Source of the DNA: Phyllostachys edulis
Lineage: Eukaryota; Streptophyta; Magnoliopsida; Poales; Poaceae
Direction of reading: 5' to 3'
DNA: 64,000 bases
Assembly: GCA_036346405.1 (NCBI GenBank)
Contig: CM070559.1
Location: forward strand, 44,820,518-44,884,517
Every line of letters begins with the position of its first letter. Positions within the stretch are counted from its first letter, which is position 1. Below the pieces are notes generated by a model. The model was not told the DNA's origin. It worked only from the letters and a program-made list of their open reading frames with translations, and searched no databases. The position numbers and the translations under genes were made by a program. Shown here one piece after another: positions 1 through 13,329 of this stretch.

Positions 1-639
1 TTCCTACGACCACCCCATAGTCGTAAGCCCTTCTACGACTATCCCGTGATCGTAAGCTCTACTATGATCGATTTGTGGTCGTAGGCTCTCCTACGACCAC
101 CGTCTGGTCGTAAGTCCTTCTACGACCAGTCCTTAGTTGACAAGACTCACAGACATGTGGGCCTAATCGATCAGGGAATCTTATGTACTCTATCCAAGGA
201 TATGAGCAATCAATTACGCTGTTATTCCCTGGAATAACAGCACGATTTAACCCCTTTGTTATGGTGATAACTGCCCAGCAGCACGGGAACATTACTACTC
301 CCATAATAACCTCCAGTAACGGCCCAATAATCTGGGACATTAAGGCAGTCTTTAAACTGGAGGTGCAGCGGTACACCTTGAGGACTGTATAAAAGGCAGA
401 ATCATCAAGACAATCGGGGCGATCCAGAGATCATTAGAAGGACAATTCTCTAGTCTTTGGCTCTATCTTGTAATCCAGCATACTCAATACATACACACAG
501 GAGTAGGGTTGTTATTCTCCAAGGAGAAGGCCCGAACCTGTATAAAAATCCCTGTGTCTCCATCTCTGTGTGATTTTGAGCCTAGAGGAACCCCCGAATC
601 AAACAATCTTTATGTAAATTCGGTCCTAAAACACCGGCA
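1..639 (+). mobile_element. Tat-type Ty3/gypsy LTR (3' part, cut by window edge)
   Basis: The segment ends in TAAAACACCGGCA, the same terminus as the solo LTR at 11816-12640 and, inverted, as the LTR at 54697-55421. Its first 130 bases are a run of palindromic modules of the form GTCGTAAG...CTACGAC, shared with those LTRs. A TATA-like ACTGTATAAAAGG lies at about 384-396. The 5' end lies outside the window, so solo LTR versus full element and the target duplication cannot be decided. The next bases (640 on) match a second site at 3402, so the insertion lies inside the older retroelement region that follows. Confidence 0.8.
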
Positions 640-3600
640 GACGGTTACTTGATTAGTGAGGAATGTTGACATTAATGACTGATGTTATTGCTGAGCTGTG
701 TAAAATTTTAGTAAACGAAATTGAGGTCGTGGTTATGGCCATGGGCTTTACCAGGTTACACCACCGTTCGTGGTAAGAGAATAGTGAAGTGGTTACCTCG
801 AATATCTTAGTACAGGTGTTGATAGTGAGTATCTTCAGGAAAGTTGTTCACTTCCTTAAATTTGAATCGGGTCAACTCTTGTCCAGTTGCGGTTGATGGG
901 TTGCTTCGAGAAAGGTTGATGTTTTCCTTGAGTTTACATTTGGTTATTCTGATTACTCGCTGTTGGTTGATGAATTTTCTTGGGTTAGTGGTTACATGCA
1001 GTTGACGTGTTTTCATTGATTTAATTTGACCCTTAAAGCAATCATTGTTTTCCCAATCGTTGAGTTATTCTTGCGGCTGGTGAACTTGGTTAATTGTCAA
1101 GATTGACCTTTGTATTGGAGTTTTGTCTTTCTCATTGGGAAACATGACCCATTTATGCGTTTGATGTTTTTGGATAATGAAATTTTTCTTTTGCAAGTCC
1201 TTTAGTATGTGGAAGCTTTGACTCAATGTATCTCTTTTGGGTATTTTGAGTGTTGAAGTTGAATGGTTCTCTTTTATGAAAGGAAAAATGTTAAACCCTT
1301 TAGCGATGTCTTCTCGTGGTTAAGTGAGAGGTTATAATCAAAGAAATTAATGGATATGTTATGGGTTATCAAGTTGGGTCTATAATGTGGTGCACAATCG
1401 ATCTTAACTAAGATCCTTGCAACGGAAGTTGATTAATTTGATGGTGTCTTGTAGTAGTTCTTGATGAACTGTGATTAAGGGTATGGCTATACCTAATTAA
1501 AGTTAAAGAAGTTATTAAGAAGTGTGGAATATTAACGAACTGGTTTGACCATTAAAATTATTTAGTTTACTATTTGACCATTAAAATTGTTTAGTTTACT
1601 AACCTTGTTGGATTATTTGGTCTCAATGGATGAAATTAACTATGTGGGAAGGGAAAGTTGTGGAGATGCTGGATTATTGCCTTAGTGGATATTAATCTTG
1701 GAATTATCTTTTCTATAGATACGTGATGAACATATGTAGTTATTAGATCTATATAATTCTTACCATGATTAGATGTGGGATTTGCCTACAAAAGATTGAA
1801 GGGATAGAAACTAGTGGATGTAGAATATTATGGGAGGAGTTCTGGATAGCTCTTCTATAAAGAACGATGTGATGAATTTGGTTGTAGTGTTGCTGAGACT
1901 TTTGAATGATGGAAGATTTCGATTCTTGAAGTTTTATTGTGATTTTGTACCAAATTATCAATGTGAGGTAGAACGGTTGAATATGTGTTTGTAATTGTTC
2001 ATGTGATTTGGCAAGGAAAGTAGGTAGCATATATATTTCATGATGAAGCCGGTTGATAACAACAATGGTTGGAGTGCAACCATTGTGTGTTGACGTGTGG
2101 TGTTGAGCATCAATAAGAGTTGAACTCATGTGATTTAATAGATGGCTTATGCTGACATGGTTGTGAAATAGTCGGATGACAGCATGTCTATGACAAAAGA
2201 GTTTTGAATTAACCTTTTAAATTGTGTAGTATATTCCCTCTGAGATAAAGTGGTTGATGTAGTGAGATTGTAAGATTTTAGTATATTCTTAATTTGAGGA
2301 TGAGATGATACAAGTAGTATGGAATCATTTGGTGAGCCCTTAGGGGCTTTATAATGAAGGAGATGACGATAATGATTCTTGTTAGGAGTGTATTGTTCTT
2401 GATGTTAGTAAGGTGGTCTGCAAAGGATTGTGACTTGTTGGAGAGGTGATGACTCTCTTAGAAAGAAAGTAATTGGATCACCTTACGAGATATAAATTAG
2501 GCGAAAATGTTCTGAGTTTTGCGTTTGTGATCTTCTAGACCTCATGATTTGTATAGTAGCTGGAATTTGTTGAGCAAAGCGAAGTGTTGGAAAATTTCTA
2601 TTTGATTCTTAAGTGATTCATGTGATTTGAACTTAGAGGCTCTTATTTTGAGTTGAAAAAAAAAGATGTTACAATCAAAGAAAATTATTTCCTTTGTTAA
2701 AAGAAAGAGCGTAGTAGAGGTCTTTGAGGTTGGACTCAAGTTTTGTAGCTTGCAGCTTATTGAAGCGTACTTAACTTTGTTATTGGCCGCTTAAGGGTTT
2801 CTCGAGTTTCAAAAGCAATGTTTTATTCTTATTGGCTGAGTTTTGATATCCCTTCTTGTGGGACATGTGCCCTCAACTGTGGACTCGTATTTTGCTTTCC
2901 GAGATCATTACTATTTGACTGTTTTTCTTGGTCTCGTGTTCACTCCGAGGAGCAACATTTTCTTGTGTGTTGAAACCTGTATTTGTTTGTTTCTTCCTTT
3001 TGAGAAAGGAATTAACCAACTTGTGTTGCCAAGTCTTACAAAGTGTAATATACCGACTGGTTGGTGGTGGACAAGTATATGGTAGTGGTGAGATTTTGGG
3101 AACCAATCTATTTGAAGAACATTAGAAGGTGAACTGGTTTTGACCCATAAATCTTGGAGAGAATTCTATTTAAATGGAATATTTTGTCATTGGAATACAA
3201 TGGATTCATGTTACAACTAGTGGAACCTATGACGAATTATAATCCAAGAACCTTTGTCCATGTTGGAATGATGGGATTATGGAAAGTATGGAATCTTGGT
3301 TAATTAGTTAGGGTATTGCGAATGGGTATGCTGTGGTCGTGTAGCTGAATTTAATTGGTGTGGTTTAGTGAAGGTCTAAGATTGATGAAATGAATCGCCT
3401 TGGACGATTACTTGATTAGTGAGGAATGTTGACATTAATGACTGATGTTATTGTTGAGCTGTGTAAAATTTTAGTAAACGAAATTGAGGATTTTCTATCG
3501 ATTATACCAGAAATTCGTGGTAGGAGACTTGATTGTTGAAATTGGGCTTTGTATTTTTATGCTAGAACTTTGGGGACCCAATATTGCGTGTAGAAGTAGA

Positions 3601-4875
3601 AGAACAAAAGCGAATTTTGAATAGTGTGTTGATCTTTGATAGAATACTTTGGGTATAGTAAATGAGTATGTGTGCTGAGAATTTCAAGTTGATTATCTTT
3701 AACAGAATGAGATGATGTGGTTGTGGGTGAAAAGTCTTTATTGCGGTGTTGGGAACCATTTGTCAAAATAATTCCTTTGGTATAGGAGTGGACTAGAGAA
3801 TCCTTCTGTGGATTACTAGAGTCCCTTTAAATAAGAGTGTTTGATCTTTCGGTTTAAGGATCGTTTTGGGGCTATCAGTTAGGAGGAAGGGGTTAGTGTG
3901 ATGATTTAGAAACCCATAGTTTGGGAGAAGGTTTATTTCTTAAAAGAACATCTGGGAAAAGAATATTTTCTCGAGTAGAGAGGTGCTCTCTTGAATCTTG
4001 TTTAAGCTGAGTTTTTATGACAGAGATCATGTACAATTTGAGTTGACTTTATGTTGGCAAGGTGGTTCTTTCCGGTTCGGGAAAATAAATGAAGTGTTTG
4101 ATTTGGACATTCGAGTGATTTCTCTTTTGGCTTATGGGAGTTTATTTGCAAACTGCCAAACTGGAATGTGGAAAGGTTTTCATGATGAACCTTTGATTTT
4201 GGATTGGAGTGTTTTGGAGGGAAGTTGGTTGTGAGTGGGTTGCATTATGAATCCTTTGTTTTCAACTGAGTTCTAATTATTAAAGTTTGTTTAAAATAAG
4301 TTGTGTTGCGTGTCCCTGCTTAACGGAGGTTCTCCTTGTTATGATGAAGAGATCGACTGAGAGATGGAATAAGAGTTTCATATGTTTACGTGCAAGTTAT
4401 GTGGTTTGGACCCGAAGAGAAAGTTAGCCCAGAGTATATTTGGTTTGTTCTGGAAGTTGCGGGGATTTTGGAAGATAGCAAATCGCTAGAACCGTCTCGA
4501 GTCCTGGAGCGGGGTATATAACATTTTGTATGAACTGGTGTTAAGATAATGCTTGAGGTATTTTGGAGTATGAAGTTTCATTAGGGCCGTTGACCAACGA
4601 GAAAAAACCGCATCTCCGAGCCCTATCCTTTGAGTGGTTTTGGTTAGGTCGGTACGAGTGATGAGGCGTAATACATCAGTTGCATCAAAGTACGGTGGTC
4701 CCATAAGTCCGAGAGGAAAAACAACTTGAGAGTTGGAGTCTCGCATGCACGAGCGATATCTAGCGTTGTTCACGTCGGGTACGTGTTAAATTGTTGTGTA
4801 ATATTAGTTTTTGTGTTCTTACGAATAGAACGATAAGTAGAATTCAGGGTCGACTTCTGTTAAAGGGGGGTAGAA
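640..4875 (+). mobile_element. Degenerate internal region of a Tekay-like Ty3/gypsy element
   Basis: No long reading frame survives. The region abuts a polypurine tract (TAAAGGGGGG, 4861-4870) and a 3' LTR starting TGTAACATCC at 4876. Between about 4560 and 4790, + strand codons in several frames resemble the C-terminal tail of chromovirus pol just before the stop, broken by small indels, which fixes the orientation. The rest (640-4480) is strikingly poor in C on the + strand and has no recognisable domain. A segment of about 85 bases near 640-724 recurs at 3402-3487. Lineage assignment (Tekay/RIRE3-like) rests on LTR length and termini only and is tentative. Confidence 0.55.
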
Positions 4876-7020
4876 TGTAACATCCCGTTTAAAAATAAAA
4901 CAACTAAGTGATTAGTACTGAAATTAAATAGAATTAGAAAGGAAAAATTCAGAATTTTGGGAGGAGTATTAGAACTCAGGCCTTCGGACCATAGCTTTTT
5001 GGCCCAAGTGGGGAATTGGCTTAAGAGGGGGGAAGCCAAACCCTAGACTGTAGCACTATAGCACGGCGCACTGTAGTGCCGCTGTTACTGTCGCACACCC
5101 TCCCCCTCCATGCCGCCCTCCTTTGCCAAGCCATGTCGCCCCTTGCTGTCGGCCAAGGAAGAAGGGAAGATAAAAGAAGAAGAAGAAGGGGAAGAAGGGA
5201 GAAAGGAGGAAGAGGGATCACGTGGTGTTCATCGTGTCCGACAGCGGGTTCTTCAAGGGTAATCCCAATTCCCCTTCGATTAGTTGTGTAATTGGATAAT
5301 TAGGCAATGTCGGTATTAGATCTATTTATGGTAGATAGGATTGGCCGACATTTTTTATGAGGTTAAGAGCGGATTCTGTTCTGGTCGCCTCCTAGAGAGT
5401 TTTAGCCGACATCGCTAGTTTTCCGTAAAGTATTGGATCATGTCGATTGGACGAGCGGATTAAGAGTTATGAATTTTGTAGCGCTGCTGTTCTGCAGTTC
5501 TGTTGTAATCCTAACAGTTAATGGTAATCGGACTGTAGTGAATAGTTAATGGAATATTTAGAAGATCTATAACGAAAGATGTAGATAATTGGTGTAGCTT
5601 TCTATAAAGCTAAAGAACACGAAATTTGGATAAGCTGTCTTTGAAAGATATGATAATTTTAATGTCATTTGTCCGAAACCCCGGCGTGATTTAGCCGCAT
5701 TACGTTAATCAGCTTGATAAGGGTAGTAGATGACCGAATCTGGAAGGCTCACCAACTAGGTTTAGTTGGATAATTTGATAAGATTTCCAGAAAGTCCAAG
5801 AACACCCCATTTGGATCTCTATACTAAAATATGTGAATTTTTTATTACGACTGTCTGTCGAGGGGACAGATCGATATTTTGGAGTTTGGAGTTGGGATTA
5901 CGCGAGAGAGTACTGTGAGTTCGTATTTACTTCTAGTTTTGTTGTTGGTCCAGAATTACTATCTTAGAGTGCTTGCTAAATTAATTCAGGTGGGGGATTG
6001 GTCCTGGGGGCAGCGCCCACTTCGCGTTCTCCATTTTCGCACGGTTGAGGCAAGTACTTTGATTGATAGATTAATTATGAGTGTTTGATCGTGATTGCAA
6101 GTATTTGGTACATATTAGCTATGCATGGTTGCTAGTATGATATGTATGTTAATGATTGTGAATGCTAGAAGTATGAGTAAGTTTATTCATTTATGATGCT
6201 GCTGTTAATACATGTTAATGATGGATAGTGTAATTGCTCATGTGCATGTTGCTATCATATTTGATGCTTGGTCACGTGGTGACCAAGCATTTCTTTGAGG
6301 TCCCTGTCATGTATATGACGGGCTTGTGATCCCCATACTTGCGGAGTATGGGCTCTTGGTCCCTGTGCCTGCGAGCACAGGTATAGATATGCATCGACGG
6401 TTGCATACCCTACAGTACCGGTAAAATGCAAAGAGAGTTAAAGAGAAAGTATGCATTGTGCATTGCATAAGCATGTGATATGTTATAATGCAAAGATTTG
6501 GGAATGGATACTGATGTTATAATTGTGTATTATAATGTCTTTTTATTTATACTTTGCTGAGTCTGTGGACTCACTCTTACTGTTGTTTATGGTTTTAGGT
6601 ACCTATTACAAGAACGGCATGCATGGGAGGGAGTAGTCATAAGAGTGATTGCACATTGACACGAATCATTCACTTTGGAAAAGATTGGATTGATGATTTA
6701 GTTTTTGAGTAATCTCCTTAAAGAATTATTTATGGTTACTCCCTATGCTTGGAATAAATTGTAATAGAGTTGATTAGAAGATTATGGATGCCCTTTGAAT
6801 TATGCTTTAGTTGTTTAGCATACTTTAGATGATCTGTGATGATTAGATTAAATTGGATGATTGGTAATATTGATTTACGTTATATTAGACTGTTAGAACC
6901 TCTGGTATAGTCACCTGTACAAAGGAGGTTATGCCGAATTTTAGAAAAATGTCTTGGTTTTAATTGGTTAAAATGTTAGTTTAGTAGCAGTCCAGGCTCA
7001 TATTGGGCTAGGGTGTTATA
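4876..7020 (+). mobile_element. 3' LTR of Tekay-like Ty3/gypsy element
   Basis: The LTR begins TGTAACATCC directly after the polypurine tract and ends GGCTAGGGTGTTATA, the expected near-inverted ends with the final CA apparently changed to TA. Length is about 2.1 kb, in the range of long-LTR chromoviruses of rice. It holds a GC-rich block (5040-5280) and a G/T-rich 3' half. The 5' LTR is outside the window. No target duplication can be tested. Confidence 0.7.
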
Positions 7021-7272
7021 GTTCTAAAGCCCAGCAACGGGGATTTTATAATTTCAAATCTTTAACTGCAATTGAGAGTAATCTAAAGTCCAACGGACAA
7101 AACATTATTGTCCGACGGACAGAAAAACTCTTTAGTTCCCAAGGCAAGTTCTCAACTTTAAAGTGAACACAAACCACTTCATACGTCACGACATTAAATA
7201 AGGTCTGCCCGATACGACTTCGTCAGAAGAAAGTGTTCTCATGACCTGTTCATTTAAAGTTCGGGGGCTAGC
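7021..7272 (+). mobile_element. 3' internal fragment of a Tat-like retroelement with polypurine tract
   Basis: The fragment ends in GTTCGGGGGCTAGC, a polypurine tract placed immediately before the LTR start TGACGAGA at 7273. The same arrangement, inverted, occurs at 55421-55438. The left edge coincides with the end of the 2.1 kb LTR at 7020, which suggests that the Tekay-like element inserted into this one. It contains an imperfect inverted repeat (GTCCAACGGAC / GTCCGACGGAC, about 7089-7128). Confidence 0.55.
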
Positions 7273-7971
7273 TGACGAGAATTAAAACCTCTATGTATTA
7301 TTTTAATACATAATAAAAGACCATATGTCTTCATGGTCGTAACCCCTAAGGCTAACGACCTAACTTGTCGTAAGGATTCCAGAGGTTACATAATGGGTAC
7401 CCTGGTCGAACAAGGTCCTGTGCCTAGTCTCCGACCAGGTAGCAGCTCGGAAAAGCTATGAACTGGTATCTTAACCGTGTGATGAATGGAACATGTGCTG
7501 TATATTCGAAACCACGCGATGTTATATAATCCTAAGACACTAACAACAACCGTCATACGGTTGGATGTCTCACAGACACTTAACCGTAAAATAGTTGACA
7601 CATTATCAACTGATGCCTCGCTCTGACCAGTCACAACGCTTCACTAGGGACGCCTTCTCCAGGAGTAACTGCCACCTCTTCAAAAGTTATTTAAGGGTGG
7701 AGCAGAAGACAAAAAGAGCGATCTGAAAGACAAGCAAGACAATAACATCATATTAGAGCAACGCAATCAGCCTTAGACTCGTGCATTAAGTCTGATTGAT
7801 TAGCATAACAGGTGTGACATTCAGTATAATTAGGATTAGTCCCTATCCGGGTCGTAAAGCATCCCTTGTAAATCCAGTTCATATCAATAAAGGGCAGTCC
7901 CATTATCTCCCAGGAAATATCACGTTATTTTTCTCTTTTATTTCGTAAGATCGGCGACTCGATCTTCGACA
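7273..7971 (+). mobile_element. 3' LTR of a Tat-like element
   Basis: It starts TGACGAGAATTAAAACC, like the LTR termini of the other Tat copies here (TGACGAGG / TGATGAGG), and contains GTCGTAA motifs near 7334 and 7370. A TATA-like TTATTTAAGG is at about 7688. The 3' end is placed at TTCGACA (7971) because the coding exon of the adjacent minus-strand gene is continuous from about 8270 down to this point. That boundary is approximate. Confidence 0.5.
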
Positions 7972-10900
7972 ACTACTACCAAGCTTCACCACAACATTGA
8001 AATATTGTATCTCAGTTGCAAACAAATGATACTTCACCCTCTCAGTTATATACGGCGAGCCCTTGATTTTTGTGGGAAAAACAACTCTCCTAGCACGACA
8101 TGCCAAGTTTTCCACCAGATGAGCTGCTATTGCCTAAAGCACTACCATAGCTACTAACTGATCTATCGTAAACTCATCAGATTTGTCGCACATATTGCTA
8201 CAACTAGGCTTCAAATTCTGCTCACCACAAAACAATACCTCGGGCGATTCTTGAGAGCTCTACAATATACTTAAACATATCAGATAGAGAATAAAGGAGC
8301 AAGGAAATAAAGCACTAAAAAATAAAACAACAAAATAATTTATAGAATCTAATTTTACAAACTTAAAATATACAAGAGATTAACTAAACCTTAAAAAAAA
8401 CATGACAACAACTTACAATGCTAATAACATCTCCAAAGGGAGCAACAATAGCAAGAAGTACATGATCATTGATATGACCAGGATCTTGCCTTGGTCTTTG
8501 GGTGCAGTTAACATCAAACTCATCGTCACTAAAATCCACGGTCATCATTTGAATGGGAGTCTAGAATTAATTTTAAATTTCGATCATACAATCACAACTG
8601 ATAATTAACAATGACAATGAGATCATGAACACAACTTTTACCTGCTAAGACGTGCATGGAATTTCTTGAGAAGAATTGATGCAACACTGATAATTGGAAG
8701 TTGTATTGAGCTATTCATAAACAAAGAACATTAGAAGATATAAGCAAAACTGCCACATATTACCAAAGTAGATACTACCAAAGGTACATGTATTGACAAG
8801 AGGGACTAACATTGACATTAACATGTTGTGATTCGAAATGAGAAACCATGGCATCAACAACACAATCACCCTTAATTCCATCATAGCATGCCTTCCCATC
8901 GCATGGCTGACCAACTGGACGACGACACCTTGGATCTTCAATGAAATTTCCGCAATCATCTAAACAATCAAGGATACGGAAGGAAGGTCTACTTTGATCC
9001 CAAAAATTTAGATGTTGTTCAAAAGACAATGGGTATGCTTGGTTTGAGACAGGCCTATTTTTGGATAAATTTGGCAAAGAATTGATTCAACCTAAACAAA
9101 AGTAAGCAATAAAGTCGCAGCATACAAAGGGAAAACACCTTCAAAATAGTAGATGCGCATATGGAACTCAACTTATAACTACTTCAAGTTATATTCAGAC
9201 CAGAAATCTCCAAAAAAAAAATGCAACAAACACAGTGTATCCTAGCATATCTCAAAAAGAACGAGTGCCTAGAACAAACAACAATTTCAAAATAATGTTA
9301 TGAAAGCCGCTCTAAATATAGTTGGCAAGCCTTACATAGTCTAATTTTCGACCTAAAACAACAAAAAAAAAACAATGGCATCAATTGCTAAATGGATCTT
9401 ACCAATTCGAGGAGATAAAGCAACAGGAGGATTCTTGCTTGGCACATTGGGAGTGCATGCTTGATCAACTAATACAAAAAAGATGAAATCAAGAATAAAT
9501 AGAACAAGATACATAAAATAACTATTGAACCCTCAACTTAAATACCATAATCATTTGATTTAGCTTGGCCATCAGAAGACTTGAAAGCAGAAAGATCTTG
9601 ATCATCCTAATAAAGGAAAAAAAATAAACAACAACAACATTATAAATACTATAACGTTGAGATAAAAAGGGATTGGTGAACCAGTACATGTCTTCATGAT
9701 CGTGATCACATAGATACTGGTACATTGACATAGACAGATATTGGTGAAAACTTTATAGTCTAATGCGAATAAAAGAGCTGAAATTTACACAAATGATAAA
9801 AACCGATTCTCGTGTAAATTCGAGATTACTGTCAAGTACAATTGCAAGTAAAATCCAAGTAAATTGCAATAAAAAATGAACATTGCCATATGATTAAAAC
9901 GTGGGGTGGCTTTTTCAGCTTCTAGATGACGTTGACACAAAAAAAAAACATTAAGAATAATAGTAGGACAAAACAAAATAATGCAATTATTTTTCAGCTG
10001 CACTTGTTCATCTCCAATTTAAGTCATGCTCAAAGATAGAAACATAACAATACCTACAAAAAAAATACGTAATAAAGTAGAACCAGGAGAGAAAAAAGCC
10101 TCACCTTGGCAGCTCTTGAACGAGCCCCACCATTACTTAAGTCCTGAGGAGGCAACATATGATCAAGGCTTGCACTTCTTTATAAGGAATTATCATAGCA
10201 AACAACCCTTGTGCTCAAATCAACTAGATCCTACATAGATATATTTATTTTAATTTGGAATAAAAAACTAGACTAACAAAAAGATTGACTAGACAAATAA
10301 TACTACGAAAAAATAAATTTGGTCAACAAAATTAATAGAAACATGTAGGCAAAATATTGTGTAGTCCGCTGCAATAGATAAAAATAAACTAGGAAAGTGG
10401 GAAAAAAAGAAAAATCAAACATTACATAAACTACCTTTGGATTCTCAGAAGAAGGTTGCATCATGTGTGGGGTGGGTGGGGTGGGGGGTCACTCCCATCA
10501 ATCTCCTGATGAGAATTGTTGTAGCCAGCTATTGGAACTGCATCATTTGCTGCAACATGATCCTAACAAAGGAATAAAAAAATAAGCATAAAACCAAATT
10601 TTGAAACATAAATTACAAGGAAACTTAAAGACATATATACATGGGTCAATGGCCTAGGTGCCAATATTTAGAACTTGAGGAAATAACCAACCTTTGGAAA
10701 GTCAAACAAAGTAAAATAAGACACATGAAAAAATATACCTCAAGTAGGAAAAAACAAAAAATATATAAGAAACTACACATTAGGAAGCAGGCAACAACCT
10801 GGAGCTGAACTTTACTTGCTTCTTCCGGCTCAGCATCTAATATAATGGTTTCTGTTTGGATCAAATGTGACTTTCCAGATGAATAAATCGACCTAAAGTG

Positions 10901-11815
10901 CAACCTTGTTCTTGAAGCTACATAATCATCAGATTGTTGGCTGCCAAGATGTTGGCTATAATACCTCCTCCTCCTCTTACTTAAGTTTTCAACTAGAAGA
11001 AAATAAAAAATAGCACTAAAAAAATTAACTACAAAATCAAATGGATCATAAAAGAAACATAACTGCCAAAAAAAAAACCACCTGGTTGGGACTTGTTCTT
11101 CTACGACGACTCATCTGATGTTAATTTCAGTGTTGGTTGAGAACCGTCATTAGCGTCTTGCTAATTCAAGTTGTCATGTGCTGAATCAACAGATGGGATT
11201 CTCACTGTATATTGAGAATCAGTATTCACATCTTTAGCGTTCAAATGTTGGTTGTGATCCTCGTTCCTAGGGGAATTGTCAATGTCTGGGCCATTGCCAT
11301 TGTCATCCATGTTGTATTCATCATCATTACCAGAAGAGCGGTCATCAGCACAATCACTTGTTGCAGCAATTGATAAATAGTTCAATACATCCATAACAAG
11401 CGCTTCAGACTTAGAGCAAGAAACATCAGGATTGTTCTCATGAATTTTTTTTGGAAAATCACGCTAATGCCTTTTTAACCTATGGGAAAAAATAATAACA
11501 TAAACAAATTTTGTTGTAAATGTAAGCTGAATAGGGAAATATACATTAGAAAACTTAACAATTACTAATATAAAATTCTAAAGGAAAAATAATTAGATTG
11601 ATGCGGAAATTTAGAATCAGCAACTAATCTGTTGATATTTATCATGTCGAAGTCTACATTAGAAAAACTTAACAAGTGCAAATATATAATGTACACCAAC
11701 AAAATACAGATCTGATTAAAAAATAAGGGTTAAACACACAAGAAAATAGTAAAATGAAGAAGAAATTGTTGAACTAATAGAAGCAGAATACACTAGAAAA
11801 GAGATAAATTAATCT

Positions 11816-12640
11816 TGATGAGGATCTAATAATCCTCATTTAATTATTTATCTGTAATTTTTATTATGGATAATAAAACCATAATATGGTTCTTGAGTAT
11901 ACCCCTTAATGGTAAGTGAGGGAGAAGCTAGAGGTCGTAAGTTCTTCTATGATCACCCTATAGTCGTAAGTCCTTCTACGACTACCTCGTGGTCGTAAGT
12001 TCTTCTACGACCATTCCCTAGTCGTAAGCTTTTCTACCACTATCCCTTGATCGTAAGCCCTCCTACAATCAGTCTGTGGTCGTAAGCTTTACTACGATCA
12101 CCACCTGGTCGTAAGCTCTTCTACGACCAGTTCCTAGTCGATAAGGCTTACAGACATGTGGACCTGGTTGATCAGGAAATCTTCTACACCATATTTAAAG
12201 ATATGGGTAGTTAATTGTGCTGTTATTCTCTGGAATAACTGCATGTTTAACTCTCTGTCCTGATGATAACTGCCTGGCGACGTGGGAACGTTACAACTCT
12301 AGTAATAATATCTAGTAACTGCTTTAACATTTGAAGCGTTGAGGCTCCCTTTAGACTGGAGAAATGGCCGCCCACTTTGAGTTCTATATAAAAGACAAAA
12401 TCATCAGGAGAAAAGGGAGGAGCGCAATCAGGAGCACAAGACATTACACTCGAGCCTTTCTCTTGATTTGTAACCAGCATACTCAATATATCCACACAGG
12501 AGTAGGGTTGCTATTCTCTCTGGAGAATGCCTGAATCTGTATAAAAAAAATCCCTGTGTCATTCTTTCTACGTGATTTGAGTCTTGGAAACCCTCCAAAT
12601 CAAACAATCATTACGTAAGATCGGTTCTAAAACACCGACA
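11816..12640 (+). mobile_element. Solo Tat-type LTR
   Basis: An 825 bp LTR, TGATGAGGATC at the left and AACACCGACA at the right, bounded by a perfect 5 bp target duplication AATCT (11811-11815 and 12641-12645). It is the same family as 1-639 and 54697-55421. About 200 bases (11934-12150) consist of eight imperfect copies of a 27 bp palindromic module (GTCGTAAG...CTACGAC). A solo LTR with duplication means that a full element inserted and then lost its body by LTR-LTR recombination. It sits within the minus-strand ULP1-associated gene, a few bases past a probable splice donor. Confidence 0.9.
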
Positions 12641-13329
12641 AATCTCACACATTTCCAAGCAATGAATTTCCAAGATTTCTCTCCAAAGAATCTCTGAAAT
12701 GAGAAACTTTATTGCTATCAGAGTAGCCAAAAGAAGATGAAGATAGCAACCCGTAGCAAGTCAAAGTAAAATCTTTAACCTAAGGAAAAAACACTGCAAG
12801 GTCAAATATACCATATATCTAATATATCCAAAGAAAAGGGCAACTTAAAAATACCGAAAGGACAAAGGGCAAGGGAACAAAAAATAACTTACAGGGCGCA
12901 ACCCAAATAGATTACCCTTCGCAGATACACAATCATACTGAAAGTAATTCTTGATCATATCACCCTTCCAAACTGAATTTCGAGGTGCGCGGCAATTGAT
13001 GAAAGGTGAAATCAAGAAAGTCAAGATAGTATACCTGGCAAAAATAAAACAAATTTGAAGCGGAGATCAAGGAAATAACACATGATTTAAAGATTAATAC
13101 AGAGAGAATTGGCAAGCAACAGATCACTCAAATTGCATAATCAAATTACTGAGATTGCTCAATAGGCTGCATTGGAGAAACAATAAAATTGGCATAGAAA
13201 CAAAAAATTACTGAAAATCTAAATAAAAATACAGCAAACATACAAGTTGCACACTATTTGAACTAAAGTTACATGATAAGAATATCTGCAAATTTAATGA
13301 AAATGGTGTGCAAGTTCATACTAAAATTC

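Noticed and set aside
62..376. Open frames on both strands at the left edge
   Set aside because: They lie inside the Tat LTR and consist largely of palindromic-module translation.
1749..2129. 126-residue minus-strand frame
   Set aside because: It arises from the C-poor composition of the degenerate retroelement; no domain is visible.
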